Translations under genes and position numbers: made by a program
Assembly (NCBI RefSeq): GCF_014203015.1
Contig: NZ_JACHIB010000024.1
Span: 1-43,318 of the forward strand
DNA from: Castellaniella defragrans
GTDB lineage: Bacteria; Pseudomonadota; Gammaproteobacteria; Burkholderiales; Burkholderiaceae_B
DNA: 43,318 nucleotides
Direction: 5' to 3'
Notes under the pieces: model-generated
Database searches by the model: none
Seen by the model: only the letters and a program-made list of their open reading frames with translations
Told to the model about the DNA's origin: nothing
Shown here: positions 1 to 15,583 of the stretch, piece by piece
How the letters are laid out: every line of letters begins with the position of its first letter
Position numbering within the stretch: the stretch's first letter is position 1

Positions 1-129
1 CCGGGCGACAACGTGTCGATGACGGTGAGCCTGATTGCGCCGATCGCCATGGAAGAGGGGCTGCGCTTTGCCATCCGCGAAGGCGGCCGTACCGTGGGCG
101 CCGGCGTCGTCGCCAAAATCATCAAGTAA
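1..129 (+). CDS. tuf: Elongation factor Tu, C-terminal end (partial)
   Basis: The window opens inside a frame that reads [20 protein letters not shown] and ends in VAKIIK followed by TAA. This is the C-terminal beta-barrel end of EF-Tu, the GTPase that brings aminoacyl-tRNA to the ribosome. The start lies upstream of the window. A second tuf copy begins at 43225 after fusA, the usual two-copy arrangement in proteobacteria, where the copies are kept alike by gene conversion. Identification is from the conserved tail and from the trnW-secE-nusG genes that follow. Confidence 0.97.
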   Translation, partial: PGDNVSMTVSLIAPIAMEEGLRFAIREGGRTVGAGVVAKIIK

Positions 130-173
130 TTCTGTAGTACAATGGTGGGCTGGTCGCCCACCAACGCTTTTCA

Positions 174-205
174 AAAAACGGGGGTGCGGCAGCGCCACCG
201 TTTTT
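174..205 (+). terminator. Terminator hairpin after tuf
   Basis: AAAAACGG (174-181) pairs with CCGTTTTT (198-205), with a further five inner pairs after one mismatch and a GGCA loop, and ends in five T. A second perfect 7-bp hairpin (GGTGGGC 144-150, GCCCACC 156-162) lies just upstream. Together they plausibly stop or attenuate the tuf transcript just before tRNA-Trp, which starts only 9 nt later, so read-through followed by processing is also possible. Confidence 0.6.
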
Positions 206-213
206 CGAGGTTT

Positions 214-289
214 AGGGGTATAGCTCAATTGGCAGAGCGTCGGTCTCCAAAACCGAAGGTTGAGGGTTCGATTCCTTCTGCCCCTGCCA
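214..289 (+). tRNA. trnW: tRNA-Trp (anticodon CCA)
   Basis: A full cloverleaf is visible. The acceptor arm AGGGGTA (214-220) pairs with TGCCCCT (279-285), followed by discriminator G286 and an encoded CCA end (287-289). The anticodon stem TCGGT/ACCGA encloses the loop CTCCAAA, with anticodon CCA at 247-249. The T-loop GGTTCGATTCC is present. Its place between tuf and secE is the usual one in betaproteobacteria. Confidence 0.97.
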
Positions 290-329
290 CCGATCTCATT
301 GCCGCAGCAGCGGCGTCGAACACCCGTAT

Positions 330-710
330 ATGTCTCACCAGAACGTAGAAACCGTCAGCCGCGCCGCCGAACGCATCAAGCTCGGCCTGGCCGTGCTCGT
401 GATCGTTGCGGGTATCGTGGCGTATTCGGTGTTCGTGGACCAGCCCGGCTACGTGCGCGTAGGCGCCTTCGTCGCCGGCCTGATCCTGGCCGCGGTCATC
501 GTCTGGTTCAGCGACACCGGCCGGCGCACTCTCGCCTTCGGCCGCGAATCGTACAACGAAACGCGCCGCGTCGTCTGGCCCACGCGCCAGGAAACCACGC
601 GCATGACCGCGATCGTGTTCGCCTTCGTGCTGGCCATGGGCGCTCTGCTGTGGATCGCCGACAAGCTGCTGGGCTGGGTCATCTACGGCCTGCTGCTGGG
701 CTGGAACTAA
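330..710 (+). CDS. secE: Preprotein translocase subunit SecE
   Basis: This is a 126-aa membrane protein, the small essential subunit that clamps SecY in the SecYEG channel of the inner membrane. Two hydrophobic segments lie at about residues 17-50, and a third after residue 90. The conserved cytoplasmic hinge [13 protein letters not shown] precedes the last segment and is the family signature. The three-segment form resembles the longer SecE of enterobacteria and Burkholderiales rather than the single-segment form of Gram-positives. It lies 14 bp before nusG and is almost surely co-transcribed with it. Confidence 0.95.
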   Translation: MSHQNVETVSRAAERIKLGLAVLVIVAGIVAYSVFVDQPGYVRVGAFVAGLILAAVIVWFSDTGRRTLAFGRESYNETRRVVWPTRQETTRMTAIVFAFVLAMGALLWIADKLLGWVIYGLLLGWN

Positions 711-724
711 GGAACGAAAACCGC

Positions 725-1258
725 ATGAGCAAGCGCTGGTACGTCGTCCATGTCTATTCGGGCATGGAAAAAAGCGTCCACAAGGCCCTGGTCGAACGCA
801 TCGAGCGCGCCGGGCTGCAGGACGCCTTCGGCCGCATTCTCGTGCCTTCCGAGGAAGTCGTCGAAATCAAGGACGGCCGCAAGTCGATTTCCGAGCGCCG
901 CATCTTCCCGGGCTACGTCCTGGTCGAAATGGACCTCACCGACGAGACCTGGCACCTGGTGAAGAGCACCAACCGCGTCACGGGCTTCCTCGGGGGTTCC
1001 GGCAACCGTCCCGCGCCCATCTCCGAAAAGGAAGTCGAAAAGATCCTTTCCCAGATGGAAGAAGGCGTGGAAAAACCGCGTCCCAAGGTCCTCTTCGAGA
1101 TCGGCGAGACCGTCCGCGTCAAGGAAGGCCCGTTCGCCGACTTCAACGGCAGCGTCGAGGAAGTCAACTACGAGAAAAGCAAGGTCCGCGTGTCGGTCAC
1201 GATCTTCGGTCGTGCCACCCCGGTCGAGCTCGATTTCAGTCAGGTCGAAAAGGTCTGA
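725..1258 (+). CDS. nusG: Transcription termination/antitermination factor NusG
   Basis: The 177-aa protein starts [13 protein letters not shown] at the ATG at 725. The frame is open further upstream, but that stretch overlaps secE and is not NusG-like, and 177 aa is the normal family length. The N-terminal NGN domain (about 1-115) binds the RNA polymerase clamp. The C-terminal KOW domain (about 123-177) holds the motif [19 protein letters not shown] and contacts Rho or ribosomal S10. NusG couples transcription to translation and helps Rho act. The secE-nusG pair followed by rplK is the standard order. Confidence 0.97.
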   Translation: MSKRWYVVHVYSGMEKSVHKALVERIERAGLQDAFGRILVPSEEVVEIKDGRKSISERRIFPGYVLVEMDLTDETWHLVKSTNRVTGFLGGSGNRPAPISEKEVEKILSQMEEGVEKPRPKVLFEIGETVRVKEGPFADFNGSVEEVNYEKSKVRVSVTIFGRATPVELDFSQVEKV

Positions 1259-1471
1259 TTTTTTACCGCCAGGCCACGCCCACGGTAAAGCGTCCCCCAG
1301 AGGGCAAGCAGAACCCGGAGCAGTCCCCCCGGACCGCCGCCGGGCCTGACGAGCCGGGGCAGCGGACACGCTGTCCGGGGATGCGCGCCGGAAGGCGCGG
1401 CGTGGAGGCATTTTAACCCGGGGAGCCCGTCCCATCAGGCGGCGGGCGCAATCACCCGACAGGAGCATCGC
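1259..1471 (+). promoter_or_regulatory. nusG-rplK spacer, likely rplK leader
   Basis: This is 213 bp without a credible gene. It holds a 6-bp hairpin with a GNRA-type loop (CGCGCC-GGAA-GGCGCG, 1384-1399) and other GC-rich inverted segments, then the rplK ribosome-binding site AGGAG. In other proteobacteria the L11 operon has its own promoter here, and L1 represses translation by binding the rplK leader. That control is inferred by position; no clear L1 target or promoter could be assigned. Confidence 0.4.
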
Positions 1472-1906
1472 ATGGCGAAGAAAATCGTCGGCTTCATCAA
1501 GCTGCAAGTGCCAGCTGGTAAGGCCAATCCCTCACCCCCGATCGGTCCGGCGCTGGGTCAGCGCGGTCTGAACATCATGGAATTCTGCAAGGCGTTCAAC
1601 GCCAAGACCCAGGGCCTGGAGCCCGGTCTGCCGATCCCCGTGGTGATCACCGCCTTCGCCGACAAGAGCTTCACGTTCATCATGAAGACTCCGCCGGCCA
1701 CGATCCTGATCAAGAAGGCCGCGAGCGTCCAGAAGGGCTCCGCGACGCCCAATTCGGCCAAGGTCGGCACGCTCACGCGCGCCCAGGCCGAGGAAATCGC
1801 CAAGACCAAGCAGCCCGACCTGACGGCGGCCGATCTGGACGCCGCCGTGCGCACCATCGCCGGCAGCGCCCGCAGCATGGGCATCGATGTGGAAGGAGTC
1901 GTCTGA
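1472..1906 (+). CDS. rplK: 50S ribosomal protein L11
   Basis: The 144-aa protein starts [20 protein letters not shown], the classic L11 start with the Pro-rich [15 protein letters not shown] segment. L11 forms the GTPase-associated centre with 23S rRNA and L10/L12, and is needed for RelA activation. The C-terminal RNA-binding domain (about 75-144) ends in [12 protein letters not shown]. The ribosome-binding site AGGAG lies 8 nt upstream. Its stop is 2 nt from the rplA start, so the two are translationally coupled. Confidence 0.97.
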   Translation: MAKKIVGFIKLQVPAGKANPSPPIGPALGQRGLNIMEFCKAFNAKTQGLEPGLPIPVVITAFADKSFTFIMKTPPATILIKKAASVQKGSATPNSAKVGTLTRAQAEEIAKTKQPDLTAADLDAAVRTIAGSARSMGIDVEGVV

Positions 1907-1908
1907 TC

Positions 1909-2604
1909 ATGGCCAAGCTGAGCAAACGCGTCGCCGCCATCGCGGCCAAGATTGATCGCACCAAGCTGTATCCGGTGGCCGAAGCCATCGCGCTGGTCAA
2001 GGAAACCGCCACCGCCAAGTTCGACGAGTCCATCGACGTCGCCGTGCAGCTGGGCATCGACCCCAAGAAGTCCGACCAGCTGGTCCGCGGCTCCGTGGTG
2101 CTGCCCGCCGGCACCGGCAAGTCCGTGCGCGTCGCCGTCTTCGCCCAGGGCGAGAAGGCCGAGGCCGCCAAGGCCGCCGGCGCCGACATCGTCGGCCTGG
2201 ACGACCTGGCCGCCAGCATCAAGGCCGGCAACATCGACTTCGACGTGGTCATCGCCTCGCCCGACACGATGCGCGTCGTCGGCGCCCTGGGCCAGGTCCT
2301 GGGCCCGCGCGGCCTGATGCCGAACCCCAAGGTCGGCACCGTCACGCCCGACGTCGCCACCGCCGTCAAGAACGCCAAGGCCGGCCAGGTGCAGTACCGC
2401 ACCGACAAGGCGGGGATCATCCACGCCACCATCGGCCGCGCGTCCTTCGACGTCGAAAAGCTGCAGACCAACCTGGCCGCGCTGATCGACGCCCTGAACA
2501 AGGCCCGCCCCGCGGCGGCCAAGGGCATCTATCTGCGCAAGGTCGCCGTGTCCTCCACCATGGGTGGCGGCGCGCGCGTCGAATTGGCATCGCTGGCCTC
2601 GTAA
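1909..2604 (+). CDS. rplA: 50S ribosomal protein L1
   Basis: The 231-aa protein has the normal L1 length. L1 signature segments such as [20 protein letters not shown] and [18 protein letters not shown] are present. L1 forms the mobile stalk at the E site and, in many bacteria, represses the rplK-rplA operon by binding its mRNA. It follows rplK by 2 nt. The end [14 protein letters not shown] is typical. Confidence 0.97.
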   Translation: MAKLSKRVAAIAAKIDRTKLYPVAEAIALVKETATAKFDESIDVAVQLGIDPKKSDQLVRGSVVLPAGTGKSVRVAVFAQGEKAEAAKAAGADIVGLDDLAASIKAGNIDFDVVIASPDTMRVVGALGQVLGPRGLMPNPKVGTVTPDVATAVKNAKAGQVQYRTDKAGIIHATIGRASFDVEKLQTNLAALIDALNKARPAAAKGIYLRKVAVSSTMGGGARVELASLAS

Positions 2605-2830
2605 GGCCGGCCAACAGAACTTTGGGCTGCGCCCGATCGGAAACGAGAGGGCGCCGCTGTCAAAGACCGCTGGAGCCGATCGCCTCCCGGCGTGACGCTT
2701 AATCCCGGGCCGTACCGCCGGATCCAGCGTAGACGGCGCCCAGGAAGAATTCATTCATGAACTCGACCAGGCGCGCCGCATTCGGTTGATGCCGGGGATT
2801 TCCCGGCGTCGTTAGATGGAGTGTTCAACC
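2605..2830 (+). promoter_or_regulatory. rplJ leader (probable L10-L12 autoregulatory region)
   Basis: This is 226 bp between rplA and rplJ with no gene. In E. coli and relatives this leader carries the site where the L10-(L12)4 complex binds to repress rplJL translation. Here several GC-rich self-complementary stretches occur, for example GCCGGGGATTTCCCGGCG at 2791-2808 just before the start. The Shine-Dalgarno GGAG at 2818-2821 fits an ATG at 2831. The role is known for the family and inferred for this sequence. Confidence 0.5.
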
Positions 2831-3355
2831 ATGAGTCTCAATCGCCAAGAAAAGGCGGTCGTCATCGAGGAAGTCTCGGCCGAAGTCGGCCGCGCCCAAT
2901 CGATCATCGTCGCCGAGTACCGTGGTCTGGACGTCGCCTCCGTAACCGTATTGCGCAAGACTGCGCGTGAATCGGGCGTGTACCTGCGCGTGTTGAAGAA
3001 CACGCTGGTACGCCGCGCGCTGGCCGGCACCCCCTTCGAGGGTCTGTCCGCCCAGCTCACCGGTCCGCTGATCTATGGGATCAGCGCCGACCCGGTGGCG
3101 GCCGCCAAGGTCCTGGCCGATTTCGCGAAAAGCAATGACAAGCTGGTCATCACAGGCGGGGCCCTGCCCAACAGCCTGCTGAGCCAGGATGGCGTGAAGG
3201 CCCTGGCCACCATGCCGTCCCGCGAGGAACTGCTGTCGAAGCTGCTGGGCACCATGCAGGCGCCCATCGCTCAGTTTGTGCGTACGCTCAACGAAGTGCC
3301 CACGAAGTTCGTGCGCGGCCTGGCGGCCGTGCGCGACCAGAAGCAGGCCGCGTAA
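2831..3355 (+). CDS. rplJ: 50S ribosomal protein L10
   Basis: The 174-aa protein starts [19 protein letters not shown] at 2831. An earlier in-frame ATG at 2816 overlaps the Shine-Dalgarno GGAG (2818-2821) and adds residues not seen in L10, so 2831 was chosen. L10 anchors the L12 dimers to the ribosome; its N-terminal part ([20 protein letters not shown]) binds rRNA and its C-terminal helix binds L12. It lies 76 bp upstream of rplL in the standard order. Confidence 0.96.
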   Translation: MSLNRQEKAVVIEEVSAEVGRAQSIIVAEYRGLDVASVTVLRKTARESGVYLRVLKNTLVRRALAGTPFEGLSAQLTGPLIYGISADPVAAAKVLADFAKSNDKLVITGGALPNSLLSQDGVKALATMPSREELLSKLLGTMQAPIAQFVRTLNEVPTKFVRGLAAVRDQKQAA

Positions 3356-3431
3356 GCGGTCCGCCGGCATCCCTTCGTTGCTGGAAGCGACACCAAACCT
3401 GGCATATTCAATCATCTGGAGTTCTTAAAAA

Positions 3432-3812
3432 ATGGCAACTAAAGCTGAAATCCTGGACGCGATCGCCGCCATGAGCGTGCTCGAACTGTCCGAGCTGATC
3501 AAGGAAATGGAAGAGAAGTTCGGCGTGTCCGCCGCTGCGGCCGCTGTCGCCGTGGCTGCCGCCCCGGCCGCTGGTGGCGCTGCCGCCGCCGCCGAAGAGC
3601 AGACCGAGTTCACGGTCGTCCTGGCCGAAGTCGGCGCCAACAAGGTCAACGTCATCAAGGCCGTGCGCGAAATCACCGGCCTGGGCCTGAAGGAAGCCAA
3701 GGACCTGGTCGACGGCGCGCCGAAGCCCGTCAAGGAAGGCGTCGACAAGGCCACGGCCGACGATGCGAAGAAGAAGCTGGAAGAAGCCGGCGCCAAGGTC
3801 GAACTCAAGTAA
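3432..3812 (+). CDS. rplL: 50S ribosomal protein L7/L12
   Basis: This is a 126-aa acidic protein. The N-terminal dimer domain ([20 protein letters not shown]) is followed by an Ala-rich hinge (about residues 34-55). The C-terminal domain EKTEF-like segment, here [20 protein letters not shown], recruits translational GTPases, with [20 protein letters not shown] as signature. It is the multicopy stalk protein of the large subunit. rplL is followed by an attenuator-like hairpin before rpoB. Confidence 0.97.
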   Translation: MATKAEILDAIAAMSVLELSELIKEMEEKFGVSAAAAAVAVAAAPAAGGAAAAAEEQTEFTVVLAEVGANKVNVIKAVREITGLGLKEAKDLVDGAPKPVKEGVDKATADDAKKKLEEAGAKVELK

Positions 3813-3833
3813 GACCTCATCGCCGCGCCCGGG

Positions 3834-3902
3834 AAGCCCGGGGAAGCGCCGGATGGCCGTTTTCGGACCCGTCGGGCGCTTTCCAAAGCCTCCCGGGCTT
3901 TT
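3834..3902 (+). terminator. rplL-rpoB attenuator-like hairpin
   Basis: AAGCCCGGG (3834-3842) is complementary to CCCGGGCTT (3892-3900). Just inside, GAAGCGCC (3843-3850) pairs with GGCGCTTTC (3875-3883) with one bulge. The stem is followed by TTTT (3899-3902). A partial terminator here is expected because L12 is made in several-fold excess over RNA polymerase in bacteria. The structure is seen in the sequence; the attenuation role is inferred from E. coli. Confidence 0.6.
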
Positions 3903-4018
3903 GCGTTTCCAGAAAACCCGCGTTCGATGCCCCGCCGCATCACGCCGAGCCGGGTTTTCCGGAGTCGTAAACCATGGCCGTGGTTGACGGCCTAAGCAAC
4001 CCTCGAGTCGGAGTGCTC

Positions 4019-12393
<8,375 letters not shown>

Positions 12394-12421
12394 GCACTTC
12401 GTCTTCTGCAGTCCTGATCAG

Positions 12422-12455
12422 CGGGACGCTTCTTCGGAGGCGTCCCGTTTTTTTT
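12422..12455 (+). terminator. Strong rpoBC terminator (UUCG loop)
   Basis: CGGGACGC (12422-12429) pairs perfectly with GCGTCCCG (12440-12447). The inner nucleotides add T-G, T-A and C-G pairs closing a TTCG tetraloop (12433-12436), the very stable C(UUCG)G form. Eight T follow (12448-12455). This is a textbook intrinsic terminator 28 bp after the rpoC stop. Confidence 0.95.
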
Positions 12456-12456
12456 G

Positions 12457-12944
12457 GTGCGCCCAGCATGGGCGCACTCCTACGGGTGCAAGTCCCGTCG
12501 TAAGTGGATCACAGCGAATGAAGTGAAGCGCAACGTAAGCACCCGGCCAACCCGTCTTGAGCCCTGCAGGGGGCTTCCGATAGTGTCCACCATTTTTAGG
12601 TGGACACCATGCCGACGACAGAATTAGCCCTTGTACGCCAACGCCGGTCTTATCCGAAGGACATGAAGGCCCAGATTGTGGCTCAGTGCCGTCAAGACCA
12701 TGTTCCAGGAGTTGCGCGCACTGGGGAGCGAGTGTCGCGGTGGCTCATCGCATGGCGGCCAATAGCCGTCGGTGGTGGCGCAACAGCGGCAAGCTCTTGA
12801 ACAGCGTCCTGGACCTGGCTTGGTTCGATGCGCTGGGTTTACCTCGGATCTCTTGACCTCAACTTCTCGAACCGGCCGGTGCGGACCCGCATGCTGGGTG
12901 GTGTGGCAGGGGCGCAGTTCGTCGGAACTGTTCCCTATGCCGAT
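12457..12944 (+). mobile_element. Group II intron remnant (5' and 3' ends, reverse transcriptase lost)
   Basis: The 5' end reads GTGCG and forms a perfect 9-bp hairpin (GTGCGCCCA-GCA-TGGGCGCAC, 12457-12477), followed by a small hairpin ACGGG-TGCAAGT-CCCGT (12482-12498), both typical of the start of bacterial group II introns. At 12871-12904 lies a domain-V-like hairpin (ACCGGCCGG ... CTGGGTGGTGT around a GACC loop). After it a domain-VI-like stem (CAGTTC-GTCG-GAACTG, 12915-12930) leads to a candidate branch A at 12937 and an end at GAT 12944, 7 nt later. No reverse transcriptase remains, and domain V carries a G where C is expected, giving a G-G clash in the stem. Insertion 1 nt after a terminator T-tract is the habit of group IIC introns. 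The subclass is inferred; recognition is from memory of the family pattern. Confidence 0.72.
12583..12800 (+). mobile_element. Insertion-sequence fragment with decayed OrfA, nested in the intron
   Basis: A perfect 9-bp palindrome, GTGTCCACC (12583-12591) and GGTGGACAC (12599-12607), leads directly into ATG 12609. The frame reads TTELALVRQRRSYPKDMKAQ and then IVAQCRQ, which looks like the N-terminal helix-turn-helix of the small OrfA proteins of IS66/IS3-type elements. Similarity then stops, but a second piece resembling the recognition helix (VAHRMAANSRRWW) continues at about 12740 in another frame, so the gene is frameshifted and dead. No transposase core or second terminal repeat was found. 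The family assignment is tentative. Confidence 0.5.
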
Positions 12945-13231
12945 CCATGTGCCTGCCGGCGCCGACAGCGGCCTGGGGCTGGCCCGCCTTCCAGCTCGTG
13001 CGCGCGCTGGGCGCGTGCAGCATCGCCATCGCCGGCAGTCGGGGCAAGGTGATCGGCGGCAAGAGCGTCTTGCACGCGCTCATCGCCGGTTCATCGCTTA
13101 TCCACCATGATTGAAAATATCAATAAATCGAATTGCCTTCATTGCATGGACAATAAATAGACCGAAGTTCTATCTTGTAGGCAATTCCTTTCCGATGAAG
13201 AACATCGTCATGAAGCAGGTGGATTTCAAGC
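12945..13231. other. Unassigned, partly AT-rich spacer
   Basis: After the intron end the sequence is GC-rich to about 13085 and open in more than one frame. One frame reads FQLVRALGACSIAIAGSRGK and could be a gene scrap, but no family is recognised. From about 13090 to 13220 the composition turns distinctly AT-rich, unlike the flanks, and probably holds the promoter of the acyl-CoA dehydrogenase gene. No clear -35/-10 pair could be chosen. Confidence 0.35.
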
Positions 13232-13261
13232 ACTGCCATTACGAGGACTGCCATTACGAGG
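13232..13261 (+). repeat. Perfect 15-bp tandem duplication
   Basis: ACTGCCATTACGAGG occurs twice in direct succession (13232-13246 and 13247-13261). The unit is a multiple of three and would encode a repeated CHYED/CHYEV in the frame that runs into the binding-protein remnant. It marks recent slippage or local rearrangement at the edge of that remnant. Confidence 0.85.
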
Positions 13262-13317
13262 TCGACGGCCGTCAGAAAGTAACCGAAATCCTGCCGCCCC
13301 TGTCGGCAGGAAGATAA
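13261..13317 (+). pseudogene. C-terminal remnant of a Liv-type periplasmic binding protein
   Basis: The last codons before TAA at 13315 read VDGRQKVTEILPPLSAGR. The intact binding protein at 20582-21745 ends VDNGRQKVREILPPLSKK, so 14 residues are identical over the shared tail, which is the usual C-terminus of LivK-like proteins. Nothing upstream resembles the rest of the gene. The fragment sits 10 bp before the acyl-CoA dehydrogenase start, so that gene probably once followed a complete binding-protein gene. A short open frame from 13111 reaches this stop, but it looks like a chance join and not a functional gene. Confidence 0.7.
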
Positions 13318-13327
13318 AGGATTGCAC

Positions 13328-14497
13328 ATGGATCTGAATCTCACGTCCGAGCAGGTGATGCTCGTCGATACCGTCCGGAAATTTGTCGAGCGGGAGCTGC
13401 TGCCGCTCGAAGAGGGGGTCGAGGAAAAAGGCTATCTGGAGCCGGAACTGGCGCGTGCCCTGTTCGAGAAATCGCGGGACAACGGCATGTACGCCATGAA
13501 CATTCCGGAGGAGTTTGGCGGCGGCGGCCTGTCCGCGCTGGATACCATGCTGGTCGAGGAACAATTCGGCCATGCCAAGGATATCCTCATCCGGCGCGCT
13601 TTCGGCAATGTGTACGAGGTCCTGCTGGGCGCCAATGCCGTCCAGCGCGACCGCTGGCTGCTGCCGGCCGTGCAGGGCGAGCGGACCTGCTCCATCGCCA
13701 TCACGGAACCCGGTGCGGGTTCCGACGCCGCCGCGATCCGGTCGCGGGCGATGCGGCGGGGCGATGGCTGGGCGCTCTCCGGCAGCAAGCATTTCATCAG
13801 TGACGGTGAGTTTTCGGACTTCTTCATCGTGTCCGCCGTGACCAATCCGGACGCCGGCTCACGCGGCATTTCGCTGTTCCTGGTGGACAAGAACCTGCCC
13901 GGTCTGGTGGTGGGCCGCAATCAGAAGATGATGGGCCTGACCGGCACCAGTCACGTCGAGCTGCATTTCGATGAAGTCCCGCTGGACGCGGACTGCCTGC
14001 TGGGCGCGGAAGGCTCCGGCTTCGGCCAGGTCCTGAAAACCCTGGGGCGGGTGCGCCTGGCCCAGGTGTGCGCGCGGGCGGTGGGCAAGGCCACCCGTCT
14101 GTTGAACATGATGGTGTCCTACGCCAGTGATCGTGAACAATTCGGCCAAGCCATCGGCGGTTTCCAGATGATCCAGCAGATGCTGGCCGATAGCGCCATC
14201 GAGATCAATGCCGCTCGTTGGCTGGTGTGGGATGCAGCCAGGGATATCGACAACGGCAAGGATCCGCGCGACAAGATTTCGATGGCTAAGGTCTATGCCT
14301 CGGAAATGCTGGGGCGTGTGGCCGACCGTGCGGTCCAGGTGCATGGGGGCATGGGCTATTGTGCTGATCTGCCCGTCGAACGCCTTTACCGCGATGCGCG
14401 GATCTTCCGTATTTTCGACGGCACCTCGGAAATCCACCGCAGCGTCATCGCCCGCAGTCTGGGCAAGCACGGCGAGGTCTTGTACGGCACGGCTTGA
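13328..14497 (+). CDS. Acyl-CoA dehydrogenase family protein
   Basis: This 389-aa FAD flavoenzyme is of the kind that oxidises acyl-CoA to enoyl-CoA. The start at ATG 13328 has AAAGG 7 nt upstream. The order is N-terminal helical domain (1-115), beta domain with the FAD/substrate motif SIAITEPGAGSDAA (about 120-133), and C-terminal helices with DREQFGQAIGGFQMIQQML and VHGGMGYCADLPVERLYRDA. The catalytic-base position reads IFDGTSEI with Asp364, where most family members have Glu (IYEGTSEI). The substrate is unknown. Codon use is less GC-rich than in genes 14602-20460. It has its own terminator downstream and a LivK remnant upstream, suggesting a former link to amino- or organic-acid uptake. 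Confidence 0.9.
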   Translation: MDLNLTSEQVMLVDTVRKFVERELLPLEEGVEEKGYLEPELARALFEKSRDNGMYAMNIPEEFGGGGLSALDTMLVEEQFGHAKDILIRRAFGNVYEVLLGANAVQRDRWLLPAVQGERTCSIAITEPGAGSDAAAIRSRAMRRGDGWALSGSKHFISDGEFSDFFIVSAVTNPDAGSRGISLFLVDKNLPGLVVGRNQKMMGLTGTSHVELHFDEVPLDADCLLGAEGSGFGQVLKTLGRVRLAQVCARAVGKATRLLNMMVSYASDREQFGQAIGGFQMIQQMLADSAIEINAARWLVWDAARDIDNGKDPRDKISMAKVYASEMLGRVADRAVQVHGGMGYCADLPVERLYRDARIFRIFDGTSEIHRSVIARSLGKHGEVLYGTA

Positions 14498-14524
14498 AAC
14501 CGAAAGACACGCGCCGCTCAAATC

Positions 14525-14551
14525 GAAAAAGGCCTGATACAGGCCTTTTTC
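14525..14551. terminator. Bidirectional terminator
   Basis: GAAAAAGGCCTG (14525-14536) and CAGGCCTTTTTC (14540-14551) are perfect inverted repeats around a 3-nt loop (ATA). With A-tracts on one side and T-tracts on the other it can end both the acyl-CoA dehydrogenase transcript and the converging transcript of the TIM-barrel gene. Confidence 0.93.
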
Positions 14552-14601
14552 GTATGCCATATGCCGGCGCGGAGGGGCGCGGGCGATTTAGGGCACAGAA
14601 C

Positions 14602-15414
14602 TTAGGCGGCCAGGTTCCCCAGGTAACGGCGCGCGCCTTCGATGCAGCGGCGAGCCCATGCCTCGTGGCCCAGGGCCTGCACTTGTTCATTATTGGGAAT
14701 TTCGAGGGAGTAGGGAACGGCCGGCAGGGCGTCCAGGATTTGGCGGATGTCGAGGCCGCCTTCGCCCGGGACGAAGCGCTCGTCGCGTGCGGTGTGGATC
14801 AGTCCTTCGACGGTGTCGGGGATTTCGGCCGGCGCGTCGCAGACCTGGGCGAAGCGGAACCATTCGCGCGGCAGGGCGCGCAGGGCGTCCAGGCTGTCGC
14901 GCGAGCGGTCGAAGTGCAGCGTGTCGACGACGATGCCCGCGTTGGGGCGGCCGGCCGCGCGCACCACGTCCGCCGCGGCCTGGAGATTCGGGGTTTCCGT
15001 CCAGCTCGGGTATTCCAGGCCGATGGACAGGTCCAGCGGCCGGGCCATGTCGCACAGCCGCGCGAAGCGCGCCGTCGCCCGGGCGCGGTCGGGGTCCGGC
15101 AGCTGGGCCAGGATGTGCTGCGCGCCCAGTTCCGCCGCCGCGTCGAGGACGGCGGCATAGGCCTCGGGCTCGACCTCGGGCGGCATGCGGGCGAGTTCGA
15201 TGTCCAGCACACGCACGCCGGTGTCCTTCAGCAGCGCCTTCACCTCGGCCATCATGGCCGGGTCGTCCTGCAGCGCGAAGACGTGCTCCGTGGGCGTGAC
15301 GGCGGTCAGCCGCAGGCTGACGTAGTCGTAGCCGGTGCGGTGGGCGATGCGGATCATGTCCACGGGCGAACAGGTCAGCACCGTGAGGTGGGCAAGGGAG
15401 AACTGGAGAGCCAT
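14602..15414 (-). CDS. Metal-dependent TIM-barrel enzyme (sugar phosphate isomerase/epimerase, possible 3-dehydroshikimate dehydratase)
   Basis: The 270-aa single-domain protein starts at 15414, where AGGA lies about 8 nt upstream; an in-frame ATG 9 codons earlier is poorer. It belongs to the xylose-isomerase-like TIM-barrel superfamily. All four expected metal ligands are visible: Glu134 (GLEYPSW), Asp164 (VVDTLHF, with His167), Gln190 (AQVCDAP) and Glu238 (YSLEIPNN). The spacing matches that described for QuiC-type 3-dehydroshikimate dehydratases, but the family also includes sugar isomerases and epimerases, so the substrate is open. It is divergent from an aroE gene (15584) and shares its regulatory region. 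A role next to shikimate dehydrogenase fits shikimate-type metabolism. Confidence is high for the fold, low for the reaction. Confidence 0.85.
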   Translation of the reverse strand: MALQFSLAHLTVLTCSPVDMIRIAHRTGYDYVSLRLTAVTPTEHVFALQDDPAMMAEVKALLKDTGVRVLDIELARMPPEVEPEAYAAVLDAAAELGAQHILAQLPDPDRARATARFARLCDMARPLDLSIGLEYPSWTETPNLQAAADVVRAAGRPNAGIVVDTLHFDRSRDSLDALRALPREWFRFAQVCDAPAEIPDTVEGLIHTARDERFVPGEGGLDIRQILDALPAVPYSLEIPNNEQVQALGHEAWARRCIEGARRYLGNLAA

Positions 15415-15443
15415 TGCGGGATCCTGAAAGCCGAAGTCCATTT

Positions 15444-15472
15444 AATATAGAACTATATTCTGATGTACGCAA
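15444..15472 (-). promoter_or_regulatory. Promoter of the TIM-barrel gene with embedded GAA-N5-TTC operator
   Basis: Read on the minus strand: -35 TTGCGT (15467-15472), 6 nt, operator GAATATAGTTC (15450-15460), -10 TATATT (15444-15449). The spacer is 17 nt. The arrangement is base-for-base the same as in the promoter at 16642-16670, which makes both more credible. An operator touching the -10 should repress when bound. Confidence 0.7.
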
Positions 15473-15480
15473 CAATAAAA

Positions 15481-15495
15481 CGGAATCGGGTTCCG
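15481..15495. promoter_or_regulatory. Second GAAT-N3-GTTC operator upstream of aroE
   Basis: CGGAATCGGGTTCCG is a near-perfect inverted repeat with the same GAAT-N3-GTTC core (15483-15493) as sites at 15450, 16654, 34490 and 38611. It lies 89 bp before the aroE start and 22 bp from the neighbouring site, so one regulator could control both divergent genes. Confidence 0.6.
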
Positions 15496-15583
15496 CCGAT
15501 TCGCGTGCGGTACGCGGTCCAGGTTTACAGCGGCAACCCGGCACCGTATCCTTAGTCCCTTTTCGCTCCCCCAGGAGGCCGCG

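Noticed and set aside
12772-13110. 112-codon frame over the intron 3' end
   Set aside because: It runs through domain V and VI of the intron remnant, and its translation is Arg/Ala-rich without a family.
13111-13317. Independent 68-codon small gene
   Set aside because: Its C-terminal third is the binding-protein tail and the rest crosses the AT-rich spacer and a fresh tandem duplication, so a chance join is more likely.
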